From the IMG/VR virus record IMGVR_UViG_3300005856_000023, positions 62,001-126,000 of that record: DNA of 64,000 bases, one strand, 5' to 3'. The notes beneath the pieces were generated by a model. The model saw nothing but the letters and a program-made list of their open reading frames with translations, searched no databases and was not told where the DNA came from. Every line of letters begins with the position of its first letter. The first letter of the stretch is position 1. Made by a program: the position numbers and the translations under genes. The stretch is from a virus. Below, one piece after another: positions 8,323-17,783 of the stretch.

Positions 8323-10623
8323 TTATACGCTACAGCTTTCACATTCCTCTATCTCTGTTAAGCTTTTACTTCTGCAGTAATACACGGTTTTTAACCCAAG
8401 TTCCCAAGCAAGTTCATAAAGTCTTGAGAGCTTAGGTCCATCAATCTGCTCTGGGTCTATAAACAAGTTCAAAGATTGGGCTTGGTCTATCCATTTTTGC
8501 CTTTCGGCAGCAGCCCTTATTACCCACTCTTGGTCTATATTGTATGCAGACTTATAATGCCAGAAGTATTTGTCTATTTCTGGTGGAACTTGTGGGAGAA
8601 TGCCAGACATATTTTCTTCCTTGTAGTATTTGGCAAAGATAGGATCAATGGACGGAGTGGCTCCTATTATCAGAGATGTGGAGCCTGTGGGCATCAAGGC
8701 AAGCAAGTAGGCATTTCTCAGTCCATATCTCTTGACATCCTCCGCAAGTCCTATCCAGTCTAAGTTATTGCCATTTTCTTCAGATATTTTTTGGTTTTCT
8801 TCTGGCTCTCTTCCAAAGAATATGCCTTTGCTCCAATCTGAACCTTCAAATAAAGGATAAGCTCCTCTTTCTTTTGCCAATTGCATAGAGCCTTTTATAG
8901 CATAGTAAGCTATCCTTTCAAACAAGGCATTGGCAAACCTGAGGTGTTCCTCTGACTCCCATTGGATGCCATTTTTGACCAGACAGTAGTGGTAGTTGCT
9001 TACTCCTATGCCTATGGCTCTGTAGCGTTTGTTGGTATATTCCGCTTCCTTTATGGCATAGTAGTTCATCTCTATCACATTGTCCAGCATCCTCACAAGG
9101 ATAGGAACTACCCTTTCCAAGTCCTCTTTTGTCCAAATCTTGCCAAGGTTTATAGAACCCAGATTACAAACCACCACATCTCCGGACTTTTTCACATGAG
9201 TTATAGTGCCATCTTCTGCTACAGTTTCTGAAATATGCGTTGATACACTTTGATTTTGCACTATCTCGTGGCAAAGATTGGACGAGTAGATCATACCACA
9301 ATGCTTGTTAGGGTTTAACCTGTTGGCGGTGTCCCTAAAGAATATGTAAGGCTCTCCCGTTTCAAAAATCACAGTAAGCAGTCTCTTCCATAGCTCAAAG
9401 GCATCCACTTCTTTTTTGGTGTTTGGCGGAAGTTCTCTCTCAAGCCTTTCATAAAGCTCTTCAAACTCTTGACCGTAGAAGTCCTCCAGGTTTTTGCCAT
9501 CTTTTACATTCTTGCAGTAGTAGGGATCAAAGAGCGTCCACTTTTGTCTGTTTTTCAGTCTTTTCATAAACAGATCTGGTATGGATATGGCAGGATGTAT
9601 GTCGTGAGCCTTCTTTCTCTCGTCTCCTACATTGGTTTTGACCTCCAGAAAGTCCAATACATCCTTATGCCATATGTCAAGGGTTATGGATGCGGAGCCT
9701 TTCCTCATGCCAAGCTGGTCCACATACACCATCACATCGTTGAGAATTTTAACCACAGGTAAAACACCAGAGCTTGCTCCTTTGAATTTCCTTATAGGAG
9801 AACCTGCAGCTCTAATTTTGCCAAGGTATATACCAAGACCTCCTGCAAACTTGGATATTTGTCCTGCCTTTTGCACATTGTCAAAGATATCATAAAGGTC
9901 ATCATCTACTGTTAAAACAAAACAAGAAGAAAGTTGACTATGTGGTCTTCTTGCATTCATAAGTGTAGGAGTTGCCAGAGAGATTTCATGGTTTGATATA
10001 AGGTCATAAAAGAGTTTTGCATATTTTAGCCTTTCCTCCTTCTTTTCAGGAATAGCCAAAGTCATAGCAATAAGCATATACATCTCTTGTGGAAGCTCTA
10101 TAACATTTCCATTCTCATCCCTTACTAAATACCTATCGTAGAGTACTTTTATACCCGTATAGTTGAAAAGAAGGTCTCTGTCTGGATTTATGTAGCTGGC
10201 AAGAGTATCAAACTCTTCTTTGGAGTATTCCCTTAGCAAATACTCGCCGTATATACCTCTGTCTGTGTAGGTCTTCACAAGAGTGTAAAAGCTTTCTGTG
10301 TTGTAAGGCTTGTATTTACCATTTATCTTGTCTTTTATCTTGTAGCCTCTTATATACGCCACATCCTTATAAAGATCGTAAAGAAGAAGTCTTGCTGCCA
10401 CATACTGCCAATCTGGATTTTCTGGAGATACCTTTTCCGCGGCAGTTCTTATGAGCAGCTGCTGTATTTCTTTGGTGGTGATGTCCTCTCTGAATTGTAT
10501 GCGAGCATCCATCTCAAGCTCATAAGGATCAACTCTAAGCCCATTGCAAGCAAAATTGACAATAGATCTGATTTTATTAATTGATAATGGTTCTGTATAA
10601 CCAGTTCGTTTTACAACTCTCAT
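8323..10623 (-). CDS. nrdA: Ribonucleotide reductase class I, alpha subunit
   Basis: 766 residues; reduces ribonucleotides to deoxyribonucleotides. One ATP-cone lies at about residues 3-90 ([16 protein letters not shown]...). Active-site elements seen are SSCFVL (first redox Cys), NLCHE (thiyl-radical Cys between Asn and Glu), [10 protein letters not shown] (second redox Cys), LKTVYYCRS (radical-transfer Tyr pair) and the C-terminal CESC shuttle. No beta subunit is in the window. GC content and codon use are visibly richer than in neighbours except for the first about 20 codons, suggesting the body came recently from a host gene. No start-linked box is seen. Confidence 0.93.
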   Translation of the reverse strand: MRVVKRTGYTEPLSINKIRSIVNFACNGLRVDPYELEMDARIQFREDITTKEIQQLLIRTAAEKVSPENPDWQYVAARLLLYDLYKDVAYIRGYKIKDKINGKYKPYNTESFYTLVKTYTDRGIYGEYLLREYSKEEFDTLASYINPDRDLLFNYTGIKVLYDRYLVRDENGNVIELPQEMYMLIAMTLAIPEKKEERLKYAKLFYDLISNHEISLATPTLMNARRPHSQLSSCFVLTVDDDLYDIFDNVQKAGQISKFAGGLGIYLGKIRAAGSPIRKFKGASSGVLPVVKILNDVMVYVDQLGMRKGSASITLDIWHKDVLDFLEVKTNVGDERKKAHDIHPAISIPDLFMKRLKNRQKWTLFDPYYCKNVKDGKNLEDFYGQEFEELYERLERELPPNTKKEVDAFELWKRLLTVIFETGEPYIFFRDTANRLNPNKHCGMIYSSNLCHEIVQNQSVSTHISETVAEDGTITHVKKSGDVVVCNLGSINLGKIWTKEDLERVVPILVRMLDNVIEMNYYAIKEAEYTNKRYRAIGIGVSNYHYCLVKNGIQWESEEHLRFANALFERIAYYAIKGSMQLAKERGAYPLFEGSDWSKGIFFGREPEENQKISEENGNNLDWIGLAEDVKRYGLRNAYLLALMPTGSTSLIIGATPSIDPIFAKYYKEENMSGILPQVPPEIDKYFWHYKSAYNIDQEWVIRAAAERQKWIDQAQSLNLFIDPEQIDGPKLSRLYELAWELGLKTVYYCRSKSLTEIEECESCSV

Positions 10624-10663
10624 TCTTAGTTTTGCTCAAAGCGTTCAGTAAGAACAAAAAAAG

Positions 10664-11632
10664 TTAAAGCTTTAAATTATAGCATTCTTTATATCCGATT
10701 ATTTGTTCGATAGCTTCAGCAAATTCTCTTATCTCAAATTGAGCGTGTTTATGTTTACGTAACTTTATAAAATTGTCTACAGATATTCTTGGAACTGTCC
10801 AGTAAAATCTTGTTTTCATAAATTGTGGCAAAACACCACGAGCTATCTCTTTAGCAACATCTAATTCTCTTAATAAATTGTAAGTAACTTTCATAGTTTT
10901 AACACTTGTTTGTAATAAGCTAACTAGCAAAGTATTTTGTTCATCGTCTAGATAATTATCATCTGAAGCTTGCTTATTGTTTTTTGATTGCAGTCTCAAC
11001 TTTTCTGGAATATAGAAATCCAAATCAACATCCGTATATCTTCTGCTGACTTCATTAAAAGAACCAAATCTATGTCTGAACCATTGTCTTGCAACAAACA
11101 ATGGACATTCTACAATAAATGTATAGTGATCTAAGCATGTTCCAAGTTCTAGTTTGTCCAATAATTTTATCCAACCACTGCTTGTTGTTATAATTTGATC
11201 GTTTTGATCTTTATCTATTGTGTAATTATTTACATTACTTTTGTGTAAAACAAAGCTCATCGTAGTCGGTATTATTTGCTGGGCGTATTCAACTAACTTA
11301 TAAGGCAATTGATCAATAAAATTAATTAATGTGCGAGCATTAAGCCATATATAACTTCCATCATAATAGATGTTAACAACAGGATAAGATATTTTTGATA
11401 TGAGATTTATATATTCTTTTTTATTTGCTTTGAATGCAAATATAACATGTTCAAAAGGAGAAGCGTGCTTATTATCAAGCAAATATTTTATCAATTTTTT
11501 GTCTCTTTCAACATCAATAACAGATGATAAATCTTTAGCAAATGATACTCTTGCAGCTTTAACAATACGTTGATCGCTACCCATTGAAAATAGTTGACTC
11601 ATTTGATCTTTTACGCTAATAAAAAAGCTCAA
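10664..11632 (-). CDS. thyX: Flavin-dependent thymidylate synthase
   Basis: Makes dTMP from dUMP using FAD and methylene-folate. The ThyX motif appears as RQWFRHRFGSFNEVSRRY (family RHRxxSxNExSxRY). KAARVSFAKDL is near the N-terminus, HASPFEHVIF matches the family H.SPFEH, and REIARGVLPQFMKTRFYWT matches the substrate region. 322 residues from a TTG at 11632. An ATG at 11602 is also possible, but the TTG version aligns better with family N-termini. AT-rich core composition. Works with NrdA and dUTPase to feed thymidine to replication. Confidence 0.9.
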   Translation of the reverse strand: MSFFISVKDQMSQLFSMGSDQRIVKAARVSFAKDLSSVIDVERDKKLIKYLLDNKHASPFEHVIFAFKANKKEYINLISKISYPVVNIYYDGSYIWLNARTLINFIDQLPYKLVEYAQQIIPTTMSFVLHKSNVNNYTIDKDQNDQIITTSSGWIKLLDKLELGTCLDHYTFIVECPLFVARQWFRHRFGSFNEVSRRYTDVDLDFYIPEKLRLQSKNNKQASDDNYLDDEQNTLLVSLLQTSVKTMKVTYNLLRELDVAKEIARGVLPQFMKTRFYWTVPRISVDNFIKLRKHKHAQFEIREFAEAIEQIIGYKECYNLKL

Positions 11633-11645
11633 AAAATAAAAACTT

Positions 11646-13334
11646 TTATATTTTCAGCTGGCTTAATGTTAGCAATATATCTTTATCGTTTATTGTTCCT
11701 GCTATTTTAGCTAAATCCTCTAATAATTGTTCTTCTGTTTGGTGAACATTCTGAGCAACCTTTTGATAGATCAATAATTGACTGAATGCTGCTACTTCAT
11801 TTACTGTTGTTTGTTCATTATCCTGATTAATATTTTCTAGCATACTATCATTCTTTATTGCATATAGAGCAATACAGTAAGCCATTAATAAGTCATCATG
11901 TTCAAGTTCAGATACAATTTTTCCTTTTCTCTTTTTAAGTGATAGTATTTGTATGGCTAGGTTTTTGCTTTTGATTGCATCTGGATTTTGATTAACAACA
12001 TCATATAAAATAGAGAACATTTTCTCTTTACTTTTTTGTGTAGTGTAGACACCCGGTTTTTGATCATTTAGATTATCTATATAAATTTTCTCTGCATATG
12101 TTTGCTGCAAAATTTCAATAATATGTGAGCCTAGATTCCTCTCTATAACCAATTTACAGTTACGAAACTGTTTAGCTATTTCTGATAATATTCTCAAAAC
12201 AAATGTTACGTCTATGTTACTAGCTTGCCATTCAAATACTAAATCACCATTCTGTGGATCAACACCAACAATAGCATAGCTATCCTTACCATAAGCAGTG
12301 GCTATGTCAACTCCAATATAAATTGGTTTTTGAAACATATACAATTCTATATCACTATACACATTTAAAGCAGTTATAACTTCTCCAAAATCATCTTTCA
12401 AAAAGTATGTTTTTTGTTTAATATTATTGTTAATCCTAACTAATTTGTTCAAAACCTCATCATCATCAATGAAACTATCGCTATCAGGTAAGAACATACA
12501 TTCATAGTTTATTAAAATCTGCCTGAGGTTTCTTGTTCTCTTATATTCCTCTTCAATGTGTTTGTTAGCTTGTTCGTCATCTAGTAAGTCTCTATAGTAG
12601 AATAGTATAGGAGTATATGCTGTTAGACCTTGTGTGCTATCATACCATAATTTGAATGCAAATCTAGCTTCATCATTAATCAAAGCAGCAGCATTAGACA
12701 ATAATATTAATGATGTTGGAAATATATTGCGCATCATACTACGTGTAGCAGCTAATCTTGTTGTTGCTAATTCCAACATTCTCCAATTATTCTTAATGTT
12801 AGCAAACTCATCTATAATCAATATTTGAACAGTTAATTGTTTGAATAGATAGCTTGGATCTTTGTAGTGTTTATTGATACCACTAACTCTGAAAACTGAA
12901 TTATTCTCAAACAATATAACTTTGTTTTGAAACGGTTGTCTTTTGTACTCAACCTTTATAGCGGGAAACATATTATCAATGATACGCAAAACTCTGCTCT
13001 GGAAGTCCATAGCCAATTCATCTTTTAACGATAGATAGTAGACGTGTATTCCTGGATATGCAACTAAAACATATGCTGTTAGTAAAGCAGCAGCTGTAGT
13101 TTTGCCAGCTATCTGAGTTGAACCTAGTGCATATATATCATTAGATTGTAGTGCATTAGTTATTAACAATTTTTGAGGAACGTTTAATGTTATACGAACT
13201 TTTTTGTTATCATCTGTTGGAGCAGGCATTAAAAACAAATTCTCTATGGTCTCAATAGGATGCTGCCTAATATATTGTAACAACAAATCTTTGTTTTGTA
13301 TGTAGTTTTTTAATCCATCTATAAAATTCATCAA
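11646..13334 (-). CDS. terL: Terminase large subunit (packaging ATPase/nuclease)
   Basis: 562 residues, T4 gp17 type. ATPase: Walker A-like STQIAGKTT (about residues 72-80), Walker B ILIIDEFA, and a coupling motif around LILLSNAA. Nuclease: VDIATAYGKDSYAIVGVD, VIERNLGSH and HDDLLMAYCIALYAI give the RNase H-like acidic triad. It docks on the portal to pump and cut DNA. The portal gene is divergent with only 4 bp between the two longest frames, so their promoters lie inside one another's 5' ends. Confidence 0.9.
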   Translation of the reverse strand: MMNFIDGLKNYIQNKDLLLQYIRQHPIETIENLFLMPAPTDDNKKVRITLNVPQKLLITNALQSNDIYALGSTQIAGKTTAAALLTAYVLVAYPGIHVYYLSLKDELAMDFQSRVLRIIDNMFPAIKVEYKRQPFQNKVILFENNSVFRVSGINKHYKDPSYLFKQLTVQILIIDEFANIKNNWRMLELATTRLAATRSMMRNIFPTSLILLSNAAALINDEARFAFKLWYDSTQGLTAYTPILFYYRDLLDDEQANKHIEEEYKRTRNLRQILINYECMFLPDSDSFIDDDEVLNKLVRINNNIKQKTYFLKDDFGEVITALNVYSDIELYMFQKPIYIGVDIATAYGKDSYAIVGVDPQNGDLVFEWQASNIDVTFVLRILSEIAKQFRNCKLVIERNLGSHIIEILQQTYAEKIYIDNLNDQKPGVYTTQKSKEKMFSILYDVVNQNPDAIKSKNLAIQILSLKKRKGKIVSELEHDDLLMAYCIALYAIKNDSMLENINQDNEQTTVNEVAAFSQLLIYQKVAQNVHQTEEQLLEDLAKIAGTINDKDILLTLSQLKI

Positions 13335-13338
13335 TTAT

Positions 13339-15081
13339 GTGTGCTATGATATATTTTCCTTACTTCAAGCTGCTGTAAAAATGCAACCTAGCAATAAGGA
13401 TTTTGAAAAGCTATCCAATGTTGAAAGATTGCTTAAAGGTTTAGTTCAAAATAAGTTAGAACAACAAGACGCTGGTATATCAGAAAGATTGTTAAGAGTT
13501 TTAGAAGAAATAGCTCCCACTCTGAAATCTGATTTGAGCAATATATTAAGAAGCACAAATCAAACAAGCATAACAATTGAAACACTAAATGGAAATCCTA
13601 TATTGCAAAGAATATTTGAAATATATATGACCAATTTAGCACCTCAACTATATAATGGCGATAGATATATCATAACTCTTGATATGGAAGTAGACAAAGA
13701 TATAGTATTTAACTTAGCAAAATCACTAGACTTAAACAATATAATCTATGAAGTACTATCTACACTTATAGTAGATGGAAAATGTTATGTTTGGCTAGTT
13801 GACTACAGTAACATTGAGAAACTACTAAATGTAAACAAAGAAAGTTATGTTTATATAGAGAATACACAAGATTATGATTTTGCCTTCATGCAATTGCGAA
13901 ATCTACAGAATAGTAGCAAAAAAAACGAAAACATTAAAGTCACAATAAGCAATAATAAGTTTCACAGACACACAATGCTATATAAAGCACATATTGTTAA
14001 CAAAACAAGAGTTAAAGCTCTTACTTTAGGTAAATTAACAATTGCTTATCTTGTTGTGGGTAATCCATTTACTCAAGATTTGCATACACCTATTAACAGA
14101 GAACAAAATAATCCAGAAAGAGAGCAATTACTAAGGAATATAACAAATGCTCTTGCGAATGCTATATTTGAACACAATGAAGAAATGCTAAGGAAAATTA
14201 AACAAGATTTAGCAGATCATTTTAGTGAGAGCATCTTTTTAGTTCCTGTAAATAAGATTGTTGAGTTTAAATTTCCTAAACCTTATGATGAAGGTTTAAT
14301 AAAAGACATTATTAGTCTGAGTAACTTGTATAATTTATTGTTACAGAAGATAGCTACAGACATTGTCAACGAAAGAAAGGTATTAAATGTTACTGTGGAA
14401 GTTTCTAATCTATCTAATGCTCATGTATCACATTATCTGCAACAAGCACTCACAATGTTTAAAAGCGAATTAATTCCAGTTAATGATATTATACCAGCTC
14501 AGACATTTCCCAAATTCTTAACACCATACAACATACTTATCATACCAACAAAGAATGGACAAAAATATTTTAACATTGAAGGTTTTACACCTATGGGAGA
14601 ATATAATCCAAACTTACAATCTTTATTCGATATGCTACAAAGTATTATAGGCAAGGTAGCTGGCTTACCAGCTTCACATCTAATACAAGAAACAGAAACG
14701 GCTCTATTAGGAATAGTGTCTAGCTACTTTCTAGAGAAAATAATAATGTTACAAGAACCAATTAATCAAGCACTAACAAAACTTATGTTGTACTATATGT
14801 ATTTGCTAGATAAAGATCTTTACTATATGTATGCAGAACTACTCAAAATTGAATTAACGAAACCTGTAAGTCTGATATTTAGCACACTGTCTGAGATATT
14901 TTCATCTCTATCTACAATGCAGTCTATACAATTGCAAAAGAATGTTAATTTTGATAATCTCATAAAGCAAATACTCGGAGAAAAGTTTTATGAGATGTTA
15001 ACAAAAGAAAGCATAAACCTTAATACAAATAATACTGAAGTAGACGAAACTTTTACAACTGAACAATTTCCTTATTCCTAA
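13339..15081 (+). CDS. Portal protein
   Basis: 580 residues, T4 gp20-like. The order is alpha/beta wing, long helical stem region with a central loop (about residues 300-370), then FTPMGEYNPNLQSLFDMLQSIIGKVAGLPASHLIQETETALLG, matching the conserved portal crown/wing segment. The C-terminus is helical. It forms the dodecameric DNA entry ring and pairs with the divergent TerL. The start could also be the ATG at 13381 (MQPSNKDF), which would leave about 45 bp to TerL. Confidence 0.75.
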   Translation: MCYDIFSLLQAAVKMQPSNKDFEKLSNVERLLKGLVQNKLEQQDAGISERLLRVLEEIAPTLKSDLSNILRSTNQTSITIETLNGNPILQRIFEIYMTNLAPQLYNGDRYIITLDMEVDKDIVFNLAKSLDLNNIIYEVLSTLIVDGKCYVWLVDYSNIEKLLNVNKESYVYIENTQDYDFAFMQLRNLQNSSKKNENIKVTISNNKFHRHTMLYKAHIVNKTRVKALTLGKLTIAYLVVGNPFTQDLHTPINREQNNPEREQLLRNITNALANAIFEHNEEMLRKIKQDLADHFSESIFLVPVNKIVEFKFPKPYDEGLIKDIISLSNLYNLLLQKIATDIVNERKVLNVTVEVSNLSNAHVSHYLQQALTMFKSELIPVNDIIPAQTFPKFLTPYNILIIPTKNGQKYFNIEGFTPMGEYNPNLQSLFDMLQSIIGKVAGLPASHLIQETETALLGIVSSYFLEKIIMLQEPINQALTKLMLYYMYLLDKDLYYMYAELLKIELTKPVSLIFSTLSEIFSSLSTMQSIQLQKNVNFDNLIKQILGEKFYEMLTKESINLNTNNTEVDETFTTEQFPYS

Positions 15082-15099
15082 TTATTTTTTTGCAAAAAA

Positions 15100-15669
15100 T
15101 TATGGATACAACTCAGCTGTCAGTGGAATATTAACAGATGCATTATATATAGTTGTAGAAGTGTCTATATCTAGTGCTAGTATAGGTATTCTACAATTTG
15201 GAGTATTACTTAAGTTAAATATTTTACTTTCAGATCCAGTAGATAGAACCCATTCCATGTTCGTTGTTTTGATACCATCATTACATCTTATTATATTTGT
15301 TTGTACACAGAGATAAGTTCTAAATAGAGTTGCTGTTATATTGTTTGCTGTTTTGTAACTATCTATCTCACTTTTTGTTATTGTAATTGCTTTTGGTTTA
15401 GATATTATTAGTCCAAAACTTTCACATTGTGCTAGCCCAGGTTGTATTGTAACAACAATATCATTTGGAGAAGATGTCACAACCGCAGGTAGAAATCCTT
15501 TTAATGGTCCTATGAAGTCAAAACGACCTGTAATAGCAAAACCTGGAAAGAGATACTTTATTCTATCAGGTGTATATTTATAAACCTCATCAAAGACAAA
15601 TAAATAATCTTCATTATTCATTAGTTGATCTAGCGTTCTTATATCCTGTTGAACAATTGCCACAGACAT
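15100..15669 (-). CDS. Hypothetical virion-type protein
   Basis: 189 residues, beta-rich, with many Thr, Ile and Asn. FDFIGPLKGFLPAVVTSSPNDIVVTIQPGLAQCESFGLIIS resembles the beta-sandwich modules of fibre or baseplate proteins, but no family is recognised. Convergent with the portal gene. No Shine-Dalgarno site, and a weak CAAAAATTTGAT precedes the ATG. A receptor-binding or baseplate accessory role is a guess. Confidence 0.55.
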   Translation of the reverse strand: MSVAIVQQDIRTLDQLMNNEDYLFVFDEVYKYTPDRIKYLFPGFAITGRFDFIGPLKGFLPAVVTSSPNDIVVTIQPGLAQCESFGLIISKPKAITITKSEIDSYKTANNITATLFRTYLCVQTNIIRCNDGIKTTNMEWVLSTGSESKIFNLSNTPNCRIPILALDIDTSTTIYNASVNIPLTAELYP

Positions 15670-15703
15670 ATCAAATTTTTGTGCTTACAATAAACAAAAA
15701 ATT

Positions 15704-16465
15704 TTATCCTATGAATTCTTTCTCTTTAAAATCCTGTAAAATATGTAATCTGGGACTGAATATCAAATTATGTTTTGCGCAGAATAATAGTGTCTCATAA
15801 CTATTGTTTAATTGTTTTTCTCTTGTTGCTCCTTCTGGCATAACAAATATGCCAATTGCTTTATTTCTTACTTTTTCTACCAATGACAATATAAATTCCT
15901 GGGTTTGTGAACTTTCATAAACAAATTTAAGGGAAAAGCTTATGTTGTTTACATTCATATTGTTTAACTGATCTACGAGTTTTGGATACGTATCTACATA
16001 TTTATGTTGATATCTCGTTTCTTTTGGTGATATGCTAAAATGAAATTTTATGTTATTACAATGAACAAAGTCATCTATTATAGGGTTTGTTCCATTTGTT
16101 TCTATTATGACAAAATCTTTTCCACTATATTCATTCCATAGTTTTGATACTTCAATTATAAATGCTTGTCTATCTTCTGTCATTAAAGGTTCTCCACCAG
16201 TAAACATAAGCAAATAATCTTTTAGCTCATAACTAACATTCTGAACAGAATCAACTATATAGTTTGCTAATATGTAGTTTATCAGTTCCTCTGGACTAAA
16301 ATCTTTACCTGGATTTGACCAATTCTCATAGCTATCACAAAATTTACATCTTAGATTACAACTAGCAAATCTGATTAACAATACAGGTAACCCTATATAT
16401 GCTCCTTCTCCTTGCAATGTCTTGAAAATTTGATAAATACGCTGTTTATTAACTTTGGTTGTCAT
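15704..16465 (-). CDS. queE: 7-carboxy-7-deazaguanine synthase
   Basis: 253 residues, radical SAM enzyme converting carboxy-tetrahydropterin to 7-carboxy-7-deazaguanine on the preQ0 pathway. Features seen: QIFKTLQGEGAYIGLP (substrate loop), the CxxxCxxC cluster (Cys36, 40, 43; CNLRCKFC), FTGGEPLM (SAM-binding GGE) and IETNGTNP. Length fits the family. It pairs with QueC and the DpdA-like gene elsewhere in the window. The earlier pathway enzymes FolE and QueD were not found here and may lie outside or in the host. Preceded by a start-linked box. Confidence 0.88.
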   Translation of the reverse strand: MTTKVNKQRIYQIFKTLQGEGAYIGLPVLLIRFASCNLRCKFCDSYENWSNPGKDFSPEELINYILANYIVDSVQNVSYELKDYLLMFTGGEPLMTEDRQAFIIEVSKLWNEYSGKDFVIIETNGTNPIIDDFVHCNNIKFHFSISPKETRYQHKYVDTYPKLVDQLNNMNVNNISFSLKFVYESSQTQEFILSLVEKVRNKAIGIFVMPEGATREKQLNNSYETLLFCAKHNLIFSPRLHILQDFKEKEFIG

Positions 16466-16479
16466 GCTAATAAATTTAG
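16466..16479 (-). promoter_or_regulatory. CTAAATTT start-linked box
   Basis: CTAAATTTATTAGC ends at the queE ATG. Confidence 0.65.
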
Positions 16480-16511
16480 GTATATTGTAGCAAAAAAAAC
16501 TAATCTAAAAG

Positions 16512-16874
16512 TTAATCTTTGTAGATGTTGTAATACGAGAGCAAGTCAATAAACATTAGAAAATCATTTTCGTACGCTTGGAGTTTGTAAATATACTCTC
16601 TGTGAACATAATCATAATCGTTATACACTAGCTCTATACCTATCAAAATCCAAACACTTTCACCACTTTCCTCCGTTTTTCTATGTAAGAATTGTTCGTT
16701 ACTTAGTATATACAGCTCAGAGTATCCTCTCATGTAATCGTCATTTCTCTTAACCAGAGACGGTTCAGGTAAAAGCATCTCTTCTTCTGTTAATTCTCTA
16801 TCAAGCACTTCCATAAACCAGAAAAACTTCTTTCTAAGCTCACTATAAAACTTTCCTTTTTTTGCTAAAGGCAT
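16512..16874 (-). CDS. Accessory hypothetical protein
   Basis: 120 residues, acidic and Tyr-rich. MPLAKKGKFYSELRKKFFWFMEVLDRELTEEE is followed by a strand-rich middle (SVWILIGIELVYNDYDYV). It begins with AAAAAGGAGGTGGTGCT before the ATG, the ribosome-site style of the island. Last gene of the leftward island series; not recognised. Confidence 0.6.
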   Translation of the reverse strand: MPLAKKGKFYSELRKKFFWFMEVLDRELTEEEMLLPEPSLVKRNDDYMRGYSELYILSNEQFLHRKTEESGESVWILIGIELVYNDYDYVHREYIYKLQAYENDFLMFIDLLSYYNIYKD

Positions 16875-16889
16875 AGCACCACCTCCTTT

Positions 16890-17390
16890 TTAGGTTTGAT
16901 TATGATTTTTTTCTCTTTGGATATGCGTGTAGAATAGAGAACTTAGTGTTATGTCTTCGTATCTTTTCCAAACGAGTTTCAAAAACTCCCGTTTTGGCTT
17001 TATTGCAGACCACGTGGGTGATCTATCTACAGCCCTTAGTACTTTTTCTATAGTTTCTTGCCTGACCATTGCAATAGGATAACTTTCTTGTTCCAGTAGT
17101 TCTCTTCTAAGATACACAATAAAAGGCAAAGGTGCAAAGGTGTAATGTCTTATGTGTATCCTAATAGAACACGTAGTAAGACTTACCCACTCCGTTAGAG
17201 GAACTGCATGAACAAGTCCCTCGTCTTCTATATGGAAAATTAGCACGTATTCTTCGGGCATCCAGAAAAGAACTCTAATTTGTCCAACCTGAACAGGGAC
17301 CCTTGCTTCTTCCTTTACTTTAAGCCTTTCTGTCCCCAAACTGTCTTTATAGAATTTCAGAGAAGCCTTAAGCTCTTTTATATCCCTCAT
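16890..17390 (-). CDS. Accessory protein, paralogue of 19838-20350
   Basis: 166 residues from the ATG at 17390 (AAAGGAGGTGGTTGGAT precedes it; a TTG at 17396 is too close to the ribosome site). It shares with the 19838 gene the order SLG.ERL.VKE, VQ(E)IGQ.R.LFWMP.EYVL.FH, DGLVHAVPLT.WVSLTTCSI and SPTWSAIKP.R.FLKLVWKRYEDI. The conserved Trp/Pro-rich pattern suggests a folded binding domain; function unknown. It resembles toxin-neutralising accessory families only in size, which is no evidence. Confidence 0.7.
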   Translation of the reverse strand: MRDIKELKASLKFYKDSLGTERLKVKEEARVPVQVGQIRVLFWMPEEYVLIFHIEDEGLVHAVPLTEWVSLTTCSIRIHIRHYTFAPLPFIVYLRRELLEQESYPIAMVRQETIEKVLRAVDRSPTWSAIKPKREFLKLVWKRYEDITLSSLFYTHIQREKNHNQT

Positions 17391-17396
17391 ATCCAA

Positions 17397-17509
17397 CCAC
17401 CTCCTTTAAAAGTTTTTCTTGTATACAAATTTAGATAGTTTTTTAACACATTCTTAAAGTGGATTATAAGCAAAAATTTCATGAACTACAACATATAATA
17501 AACTACATT
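17397..17509. repeat. Cassette A, copy 2
   Basis: Same promoter-leader block as at 4062, with box CTAAATTTGTATAC at 17421-17434 (minus strand), leader and AAAGGAGGTG for the 16890 gene. Its right end carries the first bases of the 4151 gene with ATGA lost after the initiator, which breaks that frame (ATG AAC TAC AAC ATA TAA). Confidence 0.8.
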
Positions 17510-17710
17510 TTACCAAAGATTTAAAGGTTCAACAACTAAAATGTAATAGTCATAGCGAAAGAAAAAGAAAAATCTATCCTTTCTGTTGCAAGGTATTACA
17601 TATTTGCAATCTACATAATCTATCAAGTAAAGTAAAGCGTTCTTCTCATCATTAGGTTTAGTCAATCTTCTCAAAAATACGTCTCCACCAAATCTCCCTG
17701 TCATCAACAT
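17510..17710 (-). pseudogene. 3' part of a frameshifted accessory gene (copy 1)
   Basis: Open frame of 66 codons (TKPNDEKNALLYLIDYVD...), identical in protein sequence to the copy at 21191. It has no ribosome site of its own. The ribosome-site start 75 bp upstream (17783) reads MKELQTRGEAQ... in another frame that ends inside this one, so the two are best read as one gene of about 100 codons split by a shift near the ATTTTTG run at about 17672. Confidence 0.5.
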
Positions 17711-17783
17711 GTTCTACCACGACCTTGCCTCCTTGCTTGTTTTCAATTTGCTGGGCTTCGCCCCTGGTTTGTAACTCTTTCAT
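17658..17783 (-). CDS. Short MKELQ ORF, 5' part of the split gene (copy 1)
   Basis: 41 residues, beginning MKELQTRGEAQQIENK and ending REIWWRRIFEKID. Strong ACAGGAGGTGAAATC site, and the ATG overlaps the stop of the 17780 gene (TCATGA), so it is translated by coupling. It shares the MKELQ opening with the genes at 21073 and 23729. Probably the truncated first part of a frameshifted gene. Confidence 0.55.
   Translation of the reverse strand: MKELQTRGEAQQIENKQGGKVVVEHVDDREIWWRRIFEKID

Noticed and set aside
9469-9895. Plus-strand open frames within nrdA
   Set aside because: Antisense to a well-conserved enzyme gene, without ribosome site or box.
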